Below are positions 47,621 to 55,373 of a stretch of 64,000 bases of DNA, one piece after another. Positions within the stretch are counted from its first letter, which is position 1; each line of letters starts with the position of its first letter. The position numbers were made by a program, and so were the translations under genes. The notes under the pieces are model-generated. The model searched no databases. It was not told the origin of the DNA and saw only the letters and a program-made list of their open reading frames with translations. The stretch spans positions 59,571 through 123,570 of the forward strand of contig JBLGAC010000006.1 of assembly GCA_047610385.1 (NCBI GenBank), written 5' to 3'. Source of the DNA: JBOCEF01 sp047610385. GTDB lineage: Bacteria > Pseudomonadota > Alphaproteobacteria > Rhodobacterales > Rhodobacteraceae.

Positions 47621-48691
47621 TCAGCGCAGCGAAAACACGATCGGCAGGGAAAAGCGCACGGCCCCTGCGGGCGGCGGCGCGAAGGGCGACGCGGCGCGGG
47701 CGGCGTCCAAGGCGGCGTCATCCAACGCCGCGCGCCCTGATGACTGTGCCAGCGACAGCCCGGTCAGCCCACCGTCAGCGCCGATCGACAGCGCAAGCAC
47801 CGCTTTGCCCTGCCAGCCGCGCCGCTGGGCCGCGCGCGGATAGGCGCGGTGGCGCAGGATCGCAGCGCGCACCAGATCGCCATAGGCGGCAGCGCCCGCC
47901 TTTGCCGCCCCGTCACCGGCGCGCGCGGCCCCATCGCCAAGCGCCCCGCCGGGGGGGGCGGCCACGGTGCCCTGCCGCGCATCATCAGAGGCACGCCCAG
48001 ACACTGCGGCAGATGGCGCGGGGGCAGATGGCGCTTCGGCAGGCTGCGCGGCGGGCCGCTGCGATGGCCGGACCGACTGTTCGGGCGCAAATTGCAGCGG
48101 CGCATCCGCAGGCGGCACATCAGTGCGGGGCGCAGCCATCTGCGGCGCACGCGCAGGCGCGGGCGCGGCAGGCGCCGTTGGCCCTGATCGGGCGACGCCG
48201 GGCATCGGAGCAGTGGCGCGCGGCGGCGCGATGGCCATGGGCAGCGGCGCGGGCGATGCCGCCTCAGGGATCCGCGGTGCCTCGGACGGCGCGGGCGGCG
48301 CAAGCGGCGTGTCGCGCGCAAGGGCGGGGGCGGCGGCAGGCACCTGCGAGACCGGCGGTGCAGCCAGCGCGGCGATCGGGTCCGGCGCGGGCATCTCAGC
48401 CGCCGGGGCCGGGGCTGCCGCCGCCGCGACCATGGGCGGCGTGCGCCATGCGGCGGTCAAAGCGGCGATATCGCCGGACGCGGCGCTAAGTCCCCCCGAC
48501 ACAGGCGCGCTGCCCTGCCCGCCCCCGGCGCCGGCGCCGCCCACAACAGGCGCATCTTGCCATGCCCACAGCGCGGCCAAATGCAGCCCAAGCGCGATGG
48601 CCACTGCGGCGCAGCCCTCCAGCACCCTGCGGCGCAGGTGGGGGTTTGGGCGCGCGCGCGGCATGGCGCTGGGATGCAGGACGATGCTCAT
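47621..48691 (-). CDS. tonB: TonB-family energy transducer
   Basis: A 356-residue protein with one N-terminal membrane helix (GCAAVAIALGLHLAALWAW), a long Ala/Pro-rich periplasmic linker of about 220 residues and a C-terminal TonB domain (AYPRAAQRRGWQGKAVLALS to AVRFSLPIVFSLR). Its start overlaps the upstream exbD by 4 bases. It should carry proton-motive energy from ExbB-ExbD to an outer-membrane partner, but no TonB-dependent receptor is encoded in this window. Confidence 0.9.
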   Translation of the reverse strand: MSIVLHPSAMPRARPNPHLRRRVLEGCAAVAIALGLHLAALWAWQDAPVVGGAGAGGGQGSAPVSGGLSAASGDIAALTAAWRTPPMVAAAAAPAPAAEMPAPDPIAALAAPPVSQVPAAAPALARDTPLAPPAPSEAPRIPEAASPAPLPMAIAPPRATAPMPGVARSGPTAPAAPAPARAPQMAAPRTDVPPADAPLQFAPEQSVRPSQRPAAQPAEAPSAPAPSAAVSGRASDDARQGTVAAPPGGALGDGAARAGDGAAKAGAAAYGDLVRAAILRHRAYPRAAQRRGWQGKAVLALSIGADGGLTGLSLAQSSGRAALDDAALDAARAASPFAPPPAGAVRFSLPIVFSLR

Positions 48692-49083
48692 GGCGCACGC
48701 CCCGTCTCAATGGCCACCATGGCGCGGGGGGCGCCGCGGGCGGCAAGGGCGGCCAGCGCGTCGGCCAACGCGACGCCAGGCAGATTGCGATCAGCGCGGA
48801 TCATCGGCGTCTCCCCGTCCTGCAAAGCGGCGATCAGCGCGTCATAGGCCGCGGCGCCGCGCGCCTCGCCAAACGCCACGTCGCCGCCTGCGCCCAGATG
48901 CAACACCGGGGCGGGATCGGCGCGCGGGGCCTCAGGCGCCTGCGGGGCCGACAGCGGCACAGGCGTCGGGGTGACCAGCGTCGCGCTCATCAAAAAGAAG
49001 ATCAGAAGCAGAAACACCACGTTGATCATCGGCGTGATGTTTTCGCTGCGCCGTCGCGGGCGGGGGGGGGCGAGGTCGATCAT
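48688..49083 (-). CDS. exbD: ExbD/TolR-family protein (second copy)
   Basis: A 131-residue single-pass inner-membrane protein. The motif ENITPMINVVFLLLIFFLMS carries the membrane helix with the proton-path position occupied by Asn (INVVFLLLIFF) rather than the usual Asp of ExbD. A periplasmic domain follows (RADRNLPGVALADALAAL). It overlaps the first exbD and tonB genes by 4 bases each. The Asp-to-Asn change suggests it cannot translocate protons by itself. Confidence 0.88.
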   Translation of the reverse strand: MIDLAPPRPRRRSENITPMINVVFLLLIFFLMSATLVTPTPVPLSAPQAPEAPRADPAPVLHLGAGGDVAFGEARGAAAYDALIAALQDGETPMIRADRNLPGVALADALAALAARGAPRAMVAIETGRAP

Positions 49084-49472
49084 GGTGTCAGCGCCACATC
49101 CGCAAAGCCCGCGCGGCCAAGCGCCAAGGATGCGTCCACCACATCCTGCACCGTCGCGCCATCCGCTGCGCGCAGCACCACCAACCGCCCGCCCGGACCA
49201 TCCCCGGCCAGCGGCGTCAGCGTGGCGGCAAGGTCTGGCGCGGGCAGGCCGTTGACGGTGATCGCGCCGCCGGGGCGGACTTCGGCCAGCCGCGGCGGGC
49301 CAGACCAGACCCCGGCACCCTGCCCGGCGCCCAGCATCTGAACCGCCCCCTCGCCGCCAAAGCGTGAGGCGAGCATGAAGAACACCAGCAGCAGAAACAC
49401 CACGTCAATCATCGGCGTGAGGCTGAGACGCCGCGCGCGCCGCGGCGCGCCAAGATTTAGCCCCCCCGCCAT
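49080..49472 (-). CDS. exbD: ExbD/TolR-family protein (first copy)
   Basis: A 130-residue single-pass protein with LSLTPMIDVVFLLLVFFMLA, which keeps the proton-carrying Asp in the membrane helix. The periplasmic part contains VNGLPAPDLAATLTPL. It starts 5 bases after exbB and overlaps the second exbD. Together the two copies would give a mixed ExbD pair inside the ExbB pentamer. Confidence 0.9.
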   Translation of the reverse strand: MAGGLNLGAPRRARRLSLTPMIDVVFLLLVFFMLASRFGGEGAVQMLGAGQGAGVWSGPPRLAEVRPGGAITVNGLPAPDLAATLTPLAGDGPGGRLVVLRAADGATVQDVVDASLALGRAGFADVALTP

Positions 49473-49477
49473 GCCGA

Positions 49478-50206
49478 TCAGGCCGCCGCGCCGCCACTCA
49501 GGCGCAGCGAGGTCGGCGCATGGGCCCGCGACGGCGCAGGGCCGTTCAGGATCCGTGCGGCGATGTCCTCAAGGTCAAGCCTGAGCGCATCAATCACGCT
49601 TTCGCCCCAGCTGAGCGCCAGCAACGCCGGGATCGCAACAGCCATGCCTGCGGCGGTGGTCAAAAGCGCCTCCCAAATTCCACCCGCGAGGGCGGTGGGA
49701 TCGGCCGATGCGCCCGCCGATTGCAGGGTCTGGAACGCCTCAATCATGCCCAAAACCGTGCCGAGCAGACCCAGCAGCGGCGCAATCGCGGCGATCAGTT
49801 CAAGCGCACGCAGCCCCACCCCGGCATCGGCCAAACTGCGGCGGCCAACGCGGGCGGTTTCTTCGCGCGCCCAATCATCGGTCATCGCGGGGTCGGACCT
49901 GGCACGCAGCGCGGCGGCGGCGAAACGGGCGCGCAGGCCGACGCCTGCTTCGGCCTCAGTCAATGCAGCGGCAGCGCGGCCAGCCTGCCACAGATCCACC
50001 GCGCGTTCAGCCCGCGCCCGGCGCCAGACCCCAAGCCGTGCAAAAGCCAGCGCCTTCCAGATGATCAGCGCAAGCGTCACGAGCGACAGCAACGCAATCG
50101 CCCAGATCGCCGGGCCACCCAGGATCAAGAAATCGAACGCGGCACCCAGCGGCCCCGGCCCCAGCGCGACGGGCACCTCGGCGGCGATCTCAGCAATTTG
50201 ATCCAA
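49478..50206 (-). CDS. exbB: ExbB/TolQ/MotA-family proton channel subunit
   Basis: A 242-residue protein with three hydrophobic helices: LILGGPAIWAIALLSLVTLALI, then LIAAIAPLLGLLGTVLGMIE and LLTTAAGMAVAIPALLALSW, as in ExbB/TolQ. No ATG is available after the preceding terminator; a TTG at 50206 has GGAGGG 6 bases upstream and is my choice. Earlier in-frame ATGs lie inside the upstream pstS-ompA gene. It forms the proton channel with the ExbD proteins. Confidence 0.87.
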   Translation of the reverse strand: MDQIAEIAAEVPVALGPGPLGAAFDFLILGGPAIWAIALLSLVTLALIIWKALAFARLGVWRRARAERAVDLWQAGRAAAALTEAEAGVGLRARFAAAALRARSDPAMTDDWAREETARVGRRSLADAGVGLRALELIAAIAPLLGLLGTVLGMIEAFQTLQSAGASADPTALAGGIWEALLTTAAGMAVAIPALLALSWGESVIDALRLDLEDIAARILNGPAPSRAHAPTSLRLSGGAAA

Positions 50207-50285
50207 ATCCAGCCCTCCGGCCCTGATGGCGCGCTGCAGCGCAGGGTCTACCCGAAAACCGCCCGCCCCGGAAGGGCGCCAATGC

Positions 50286-50312
50286 AAAACGGCCGACCCC
50301 AAGGGGCCGGCC
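50286..50312 (-). terminator. Intrinsic terminator after the PstS-OmpA gene
   Basis: On the minus strand GGCCGGCCCC (50312-50303), a TT loop and GGGGTCGGCC (50300-50291) are followed by GTTTT. It lies 27 bases past the stop at 50340 and ahead of exbB, so exbB-exbD-exbD-tonB is either attenuated or has its own promoter. Confidence 0.72.
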
Positions 50313-50339
50313 GCGTCGCGGTTCAAACTGCGGTCGGGA

Positions 50340-51911
50340 TCATTCGCCGTTGGTGATCCACATCTCCACCCGGCGGTTGATTGAGCGCCCGAGCAGCGTC
50401 TCATTGCAGCCAACCGGCGCAAGTTCGCCATAGCCGAGCACGCGGATGTTGACCTGATCAAGCAGCGTCTGGCCACCAGCATCAACGATGGCGCGGCGCA
50501 CCTGATCAGCGCGGCGGAAGGACAGCGCGCGGTTAAGATCCGCACGCCCGACGCTGTCGGTGAAGCCAACCAGCAGCACTTCGGCACCCTTCTCGTCTTC
50601 GGCCATCAGGTATTTCACGATACGTTCAACGTCGCCCTGCGCCTTGTTATCCAGCTGCGAGGAGCCGGGCAAAAAGCGGAACGTGGTCGACAGCCGCTGT
50701 CCGTTGATCAATTCGCCCATCAGCTCTCGCATCTGGGGAAAGTTGAACTCCGGCGACGGATCAGTGAAGGCCATGGCGAAACGCACGCCCTGGTCGTTGA
50801 CGGGAATGTGGTCCACGCCCTGATCGACAAAACCGGCATCGGCGATGACCTGCTGCGCGTCCTCAGAACGGGTGTAGTCGAGCAGGCGCGCGACCTGCGC
50901 AGGCTGCGGCGCGCCCGAAGTGTAAAGATAGAGACGGCGGGCCAGCGGATATTCTTCGGTCTTGATCGCAAAGCTGGACGGCGTCGCCACCAGCCCGCAT
51001 TCGGTGCGCACGGCCAGCGCCTTGGCCGACCGGACATAGGCCAGCCCGGTAAAGCCGATGGCACCGCGGGTCACGGACACTTCATCCGCCAGCACTTCAT
51101 TGCCGCTGAAGCGGCGGGCGTTCGGCGACAATGCGGCACCGTTCGGGCGCAGGATCTGGGAATTCAGCTCTCCCATCGTGCCCGCGCCATCTTCATGCGC
51201 AAAAATCTCAATCGGCAGATCGGGGCCACCGACCTCGTTCCAGTTGGTGATGTCGCCAGCAAAGATCTCAGCGATCTCAATGACCGACAGGCTTTCGACC
51301 GGGTTGGACGGCGAGGTGATGACCACAAGACCATCGAGCGCGAGAACCTGTTCGCGCTGCGGCGTCGCCATGTCCGGAAACCCGACGGCGGCGAAGTTGT
51401 CGATTTCATCGTCTGACAATGCGCGCGACGCCATGGCGATCGCAACGTCGTTGGCCAGCAGCGCAGTAATGCCGCCCGCAGACCCGCCAACGTCCAGTTC
51501 AATTTTCGCAAGCTCATCGCCTGAGGCGGCCAGCATCTGCATCGACATCGCGCCTTCGGTCGCCCCGCGGGACTGGACCACATCGGCATCAATCTGGTCG
51601 GCAAAGCCAAGCAGCAGCGCCGGCATCAGGCCCGCACCGATGGTGTCAGAACCTTTGATGGAGAACGCGCTGCCAAGTTCGATTTCCGGGCAGGCCTCAC
51701 CATCGCACGACACCTGGGTAGCATTGACGGCGATTTCGCCGATCAAGGTGCGCAGAAAATATGTGTTGTTCTCAAACCTGGTCAGATCGCCGGTCAGAGC
51801 GACGTTGCCGTCATAGGATTTGAGAGTGACGATCTCTGCCGAAGCGGCGGTGGCCACGACAGAAATCGCGGCGACGCCGGCGGCAAGCCGGGCAAGTCTT
51901 GCAAACAACAT
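50340..51911 (-). CDS. PstS-like phosphate-binding domain fused to OmpA peptidoglycan-binding domain
   Basis: A 523-residue exported protein with signal peptide (RLAAGVAAISVVATAASA). Residues about 80-370 are a PstS-type binding domain (FSIKGSDTIGAGLMPALLLG, HEDGAGTMGELNSQILRPNG, SVTRGAIGFTGLAYV). Residues about 400-523 are an OmpA C-terminal domain (FLPGSSQLDNKAQGDVERI, LVGFTDSVGRADLNRALSFR). The fusion would fix a solute-binding domain to the cell wall. No pst permease is nearby. It is followed by exbB after a terminator and preceded by the 1058-residue protein. Confidence 0.88.
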   Translation of the reverse strand: MLFARLARLAAGVAAISVVATAASAEIVTLKSYDGNVALTGDLTRFENNTYFLRTLIGEIAVNATQVSCDGEACPEIELGSAFSIKGSDTIGAGLMPALLLGFADQIDADVVQSRGATEGAMSMQMLAASGDELAKIELDVGGSAGGITALLANDVAIAMASRALSDDEIDNFAAVGFPDMATPQREQVLALDGLVVITSPSNPVESLSVIEIAEIFAGDITNWNEVGGPDLPIEIFAHEDGAGTMGELNSQILRPNGAALSPNARRFSGNEVLADEVSVTRGAIGFTGLAYVRSAKALAVRTECGLVATPSSFAIKTEEYPLARRLYLYTSGAPQPAQVARLLDYTRSEDAQQVIADAGFVDQGVDHIPVNDQGVRFAMAFTDPSPEFNFPQMRELMGELINGQRLSTTFRFLPGSSQLDNKAQGDVERIVKYLMAEDEKGAEVLLVGFTDSVGRADLNRALSFRRADQVRRAIVDAGGQTLLDQVNIRVLGYGELAPVGCNETLLGRSINRRVEMWITNGE

Positions 51912-51997
51912 GGTACGGTCCTCGCTCCCTTACGCTAATTCGGTTCGCGCCGTTATCACGCACTTTATTATATCAACGGCGGAAAGTTTACTTGAGA

Positions 51998-54900
51998 TCA
52001 GCGGCCCACGACAAGAATGTCCTGGACCAGATCCCGAAGGTAGATGGCACTCTCAGTCAACGCGGCATCGCAGGCGGCGGCTTCGAACAGGCGCGCAACC
52101 CCGCGGTCGGCAACACCACGATTGAACCTCAGAATTCGAAAAGACGGGGACGCGAGCGGATCGCCCCCGCAATAAGGCGCCTGCGGTACAGGCCCGCGCG
52201 ACGCAAATTCCACGGCCATCACGATCCGTCCCACAGGGGAGCGGCGGCCGGGGTTGAAACTGTAGAATTCCACTGACTGACCCAGCCCGTCAAGCGCCGG
52301 AAAGCTGGACACCAGTCCGGTGGACCCGCGGCGATACCCACGGGCATCAGGTGCACCCCCGGCCCAGACATGGCCACCGCCGCCGGGGGTCGCGCCGAAT
52401 TCAAAGGCGTGCAGGTTCAGATCCGCCTGGCCGTCCCAGATCAGAGCCACCCGTTCAACCGTTGCGGCGTCGAGAAGCGTGAGCGAGACGGAGGCCGAAA
52501 TGCCGTCCGACGTGACCAGATCCAGCAGCAGATCGCGGCCCGCACCCGGCACGTTGGCAGATATCCCACCCTCAGCGTCGAACCGCAGCGCGATGCGCAG
52601 ATCGTCCATGTGCAGCACCGCGACCCGCCCTGCACGGCACGGCGACGTGGCTTCAAGCTGCATCATCCCGCCCGAGGCCGGGAAGGCTGAGAAATCAAGC
52701 GCGCAATCGACAGGGGCCAGCGCCTCAGCTGCCAACGCGCTGGCGGCGGGATCGGACTGCACCGCGGCTGCCGAACCCTCGGTCGGATCGAGCGAGGCGA
52801 GCTGCACCGCAGCGTCGGCCCGCGCAACATCTGCGCCATCCGCCGGTGTGCCGCGCAGCGGGGGTTGCAGGCCGGTCTCAGGCCAGAAAGGGGCCGACGG
52901 GGCTGGCGCGGTTTCAAACGGGCGGCGCGACACAGTCGGCGCCATGGCGATGGACGGGCTCAGCCCCTCGGTCAGCGCTGCAAAGCGCGCGTCGTCGGGG
53001 CTGGGCGGATTGGCGTCGGCGGCGACGTGGCGCGGGGCCATCTCACGCTCAAAGACCGTGGCGGGGTGCGACGCGATGCCAAGCGAGGCGAGTTCCTCAT
53101 AGCGGCGCACCCGGAAGCCCATGCGCGGCACGCCGTAGAAATCGGGCGTCAGACGCACGCGCTGGGACAAAAGCGGCGGGAAGGTCCGCAGACGGCGCAG
53201 GTTGACTGGCAGGGGCTCAGTCCGCTCTGCCCGGTCAAGATCAAGGGGCCGCTGGTCAAGCAGCACAAGCCGCAGCGGCTGCGCGCCCTCACCCGACAGA
53301 ACCTGAAAGTTGCGGCGGCTCTGGCCCGGCATGTTGCGCGCGCCGGAAATGGTCTGGTTCACCGACACCCGCATCGGCGGCATGTCCGCGGCCAGCGCGC
53401 GCCAGTCTGCCAGCGTCGGGGGCAAAGGCTCAGCGCCTTCCTGCACGGGGCTGGCGACGCGGGCGCGGTCGGCCTGCGCGGGCGCCATCATGCCCATCGG
53501 GGCGGCCAGCAGCGACGCCCGGAAGGCGGTGCCCTCAGGCTGCGCATCGCGCAGCACCGCGGGGGGCAGCGCGGGCGGGATCGTGTCAGCGCGGGTCAGC
53601 AGCGGCGGCAGCGGCTCGGTCAGCTCGGCCACCTGCACGGCCATCGGGTCCTCACGCTCCGGGAACGGCAGCGGGTTGGCGGCGGCGACATGGCGCGCGG
53701 CGCTTTGGGGGGCTGCGGTCTGGGGGGCGGCAGCGTTGGTATACGAGTCGATCGCGGTCTTGGCATCCACCAGCACGGCAACCTCGCCGGTCAGACGCAC
53801 CAGCGGCCCCGGCAGCGGCTCAGAGCGTTCCTCAGCCTGATCGGCCGGGCGGTCGCCCGAACGCGGCGCATCGGCGGCAACAGGATCCGTCGGGCGCAGA
53901 TGGCGGCTGTGCGGATCAAGCGATACAATCTGGTAAAAGCTTTCCGGCGCGTTGATCGGGGTGATCGACGCGGCGATCCCGGTCAACGGCTCAAGGCTTT
54001 CCAGCGGCAGCGCTGCGGGCGGATCATCGCGCAACGTGCCGACCGCCCAGCCGGACGCGTCAAAAGACAACGCCGCAACGCGGGCCAGATTGCCGGGCGC
54101 GGGCAGCGACCAGTCAGGCTCCGGCGCGGCAGCCAGCGTGACGATTTCGCGGAACTCCGCCAGCGGAGAGACAAACGGCGCGGCAGGAACACCGCCGTCG
54201 CGATCGGCCAGCGACCCCAATGCCAAAAGGCCCATGACGCTGAGCCGCGGCTGCGGGCCAGTGGTCACCGCCACCGGCGATGCATCATCGAGCGACGGCA
54301 GACCGGGCGAAGTGCGGGCCGCCCCGGCCAGCTGCACGCGGGCGGGCGGGGCGGTCTTTAACCCCTGCGCAGCGACAGCGTCGGTTTTGGGCGCGCCCAC
54401 CACGACCCCGGCATCCGCACCGCGGCGCGGACGCGCGATCGACGGGGTGGCCAGATCAGGCGACGCATAGACCGAACGCAGCTTGCGCACGGGCTTTTTA
54501 CGGTCGGTCGGGGCAGACACGGCCGCGATGGCTGAAAAGGATGGCGTGGCATCGTCGATCTCAGCCACCGGGCGCCCCGGACCCGGGCGCAGAACCGGCG
54601 CAGGGCGCGTGGCGGCGACCGAAGGAATGCGCCTCGGCGCATCAGCACCAATGGCACCAACCGGCGCGAGCGCGCCAACACCAAAAAATCCCCCGCCCAT
54701 GTCAGGCAACATCGCCGGGGTCGCGCCATCGCGTGCGAACGTCCGGGTCGGGGCACCCGCGCTCAGCACCGGATCGGTTTCGGTGCCAGGTGCGGGCATC
54801 ACAGTGATGGTCAGCGTCGCGGCCGGGCACGCGTCGCCCGAAGGCACGCAATAGGACAGCACCTGCGCGCCGCGGCAATCTTCGCCCAGTGTGTAGGAAA

Positions 54901-55174
54901 TTTTGCCGTTGAGGCGCGCCGCGACACCGCAGGCCGGGTTCACAAGGATCAACAAACGATCCCCCGCCCCGACAGGCAGGCCCGCGTCATTGGCCAGAAC
55001 GTCGATCAGGTAGGCGCCGCCTGCCTCAAGCGCCACGGCATCATCAGAGGGAATGTATCCTTGCGCAGGGGACCCTGCTGCCACGGCGGTGCCCACAGCC
55101 TGACTGCCCATCCCAAGGACGGCCATCAGGGCGAACCCAACGCCAAAAGCCACTATCCGGTCGCCGTCACGCAA
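51998..55174 (-). CDS. Large exported repeat protein of the tonB locus
   Basis: A 1058-residue protein with a signal peptide (IVAFGVGFALMAVLGMGSQA). Residues about 40-130 resemble an Ig-like/cadherin-like domain (YLIDVLANDAGLPVGAGDRL, with YTLGEDCRGAQVLSYC). A long Ala/Pro-rich middle carries five degenerate repeats centred on EPLP or EPLT (starting near residues 391, 450, 516, 581 and 648). The last ~180 residues are a separate folded domain (VALIWDGQADLNLHAFEFGA). No function known. It is the first gene of the minus-strand locus, 86 bases upstream of the PstS-OmpA gene. Confidence 0.82.
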   Translation of the reverse strand: MRDGDRIVAFGVGFALMAVLGMGSQAVGTAVAAGSPAQGYIPSDDAVALEAGGAYLIDVLANDAGLPVGAGDRLLILVNPACGVAARLNGKISYTLGEDCRGAQVLSYCVPSGDACPAATLTITVMPAPGTETDPVLSAGAPTRTFARDGATPAMLPDMGGGFFGVGALAPVGAIGADAPRRIPSVAATRPAPVLRPGPGRPVAEIDDATPSFSAIAAVSAPTDRKKPVRKLRSVYASPDLATPSIARPRRGADAGVVVGAPKTDAVAAQGLKTAPPARVQLAGAARTSPGLPSLDDASPVAVTTGPQPRLSVMGLLALGSLADRDGGVPAAPFVSPLAEFREIVTLAAAPEPDWSLPAPGNLARVAALSFDASGWAVGTLRDDPPAALPLESLEPLTGIAASITPINAPESFYQIVSLDPHSRHLRPTDPVAADAPRSGDRPADQAEERSEPLPGPLVRLTGEVAVLVDAKTAIDSYTNAAAPQTAAPQSAARHVAAANPLPFPEREDPMAVQVAELTEPLPPLLTRADTIPPALPPAVLRDAQPEGTAFRASLLAAPMGMMAPAQADRARVASPVQEGAEPLPPTLADWRALAADMPPMRVSVNQTISGARNMPGQSRRNFQVLSGEGAQPLRLVLLDQRPLDLDRAERTEPLPVNLRRLRTFPPLLSQRVRLTPDFYGVPRMGFRVRRYEELASLGIASHPATVFEREMAPRHVAADANPPSPDDARFAALTEGLSPSIAMAPTVSRRPFETAPAPSAPFWPETGLQPPLRGTPADGADVARADAAVQLASLDPTEGSAAAVQSDPAASALAAEALAPVDCALDFSAFPASGGMMQLEATSPCRAGRVAVLHMDDLRIALRFDAEGGISANVPGAGRDLLLDLVTSDGISASVSLTLLDAATVERVALIWDGQADLNLHAFEFGATPGGGGHVWAGGAPDARGYRRGSTGLVSSFPALDGLGQSVEFYSFNPGRRSPVGRIVMAVEFASRGPVPQAPYCGGDPLASPSFRILRFNRGVADRGVARLFEAAACDAALTESAIYLRDLVQDILVVGR

Positions 55175-55373
55175 GACTGACCGCTCCCCATTTGAATCAC
55201 GCGCACTTGCGCACTATGGCCCATGGGATCACAAATAGGAACAGGTGCATGAACCGATTTCATGGGGCAGCTTCACACGTTGCGCGAACACGTTAACCGA
55301 TTGTATCGTCGCGCTCGACCAGATCACCCTACGGCGCTTCGCACCGCGACCGCGCGAAGGAAGGACCAGCATC

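Noticed and set aside
52865..54361. 498-codon open frame on the plus strand
   Set aside because: It is antisense to the 1058-residue repeat protein and its residues are almost all Arg, Gly, Gln and Ala.
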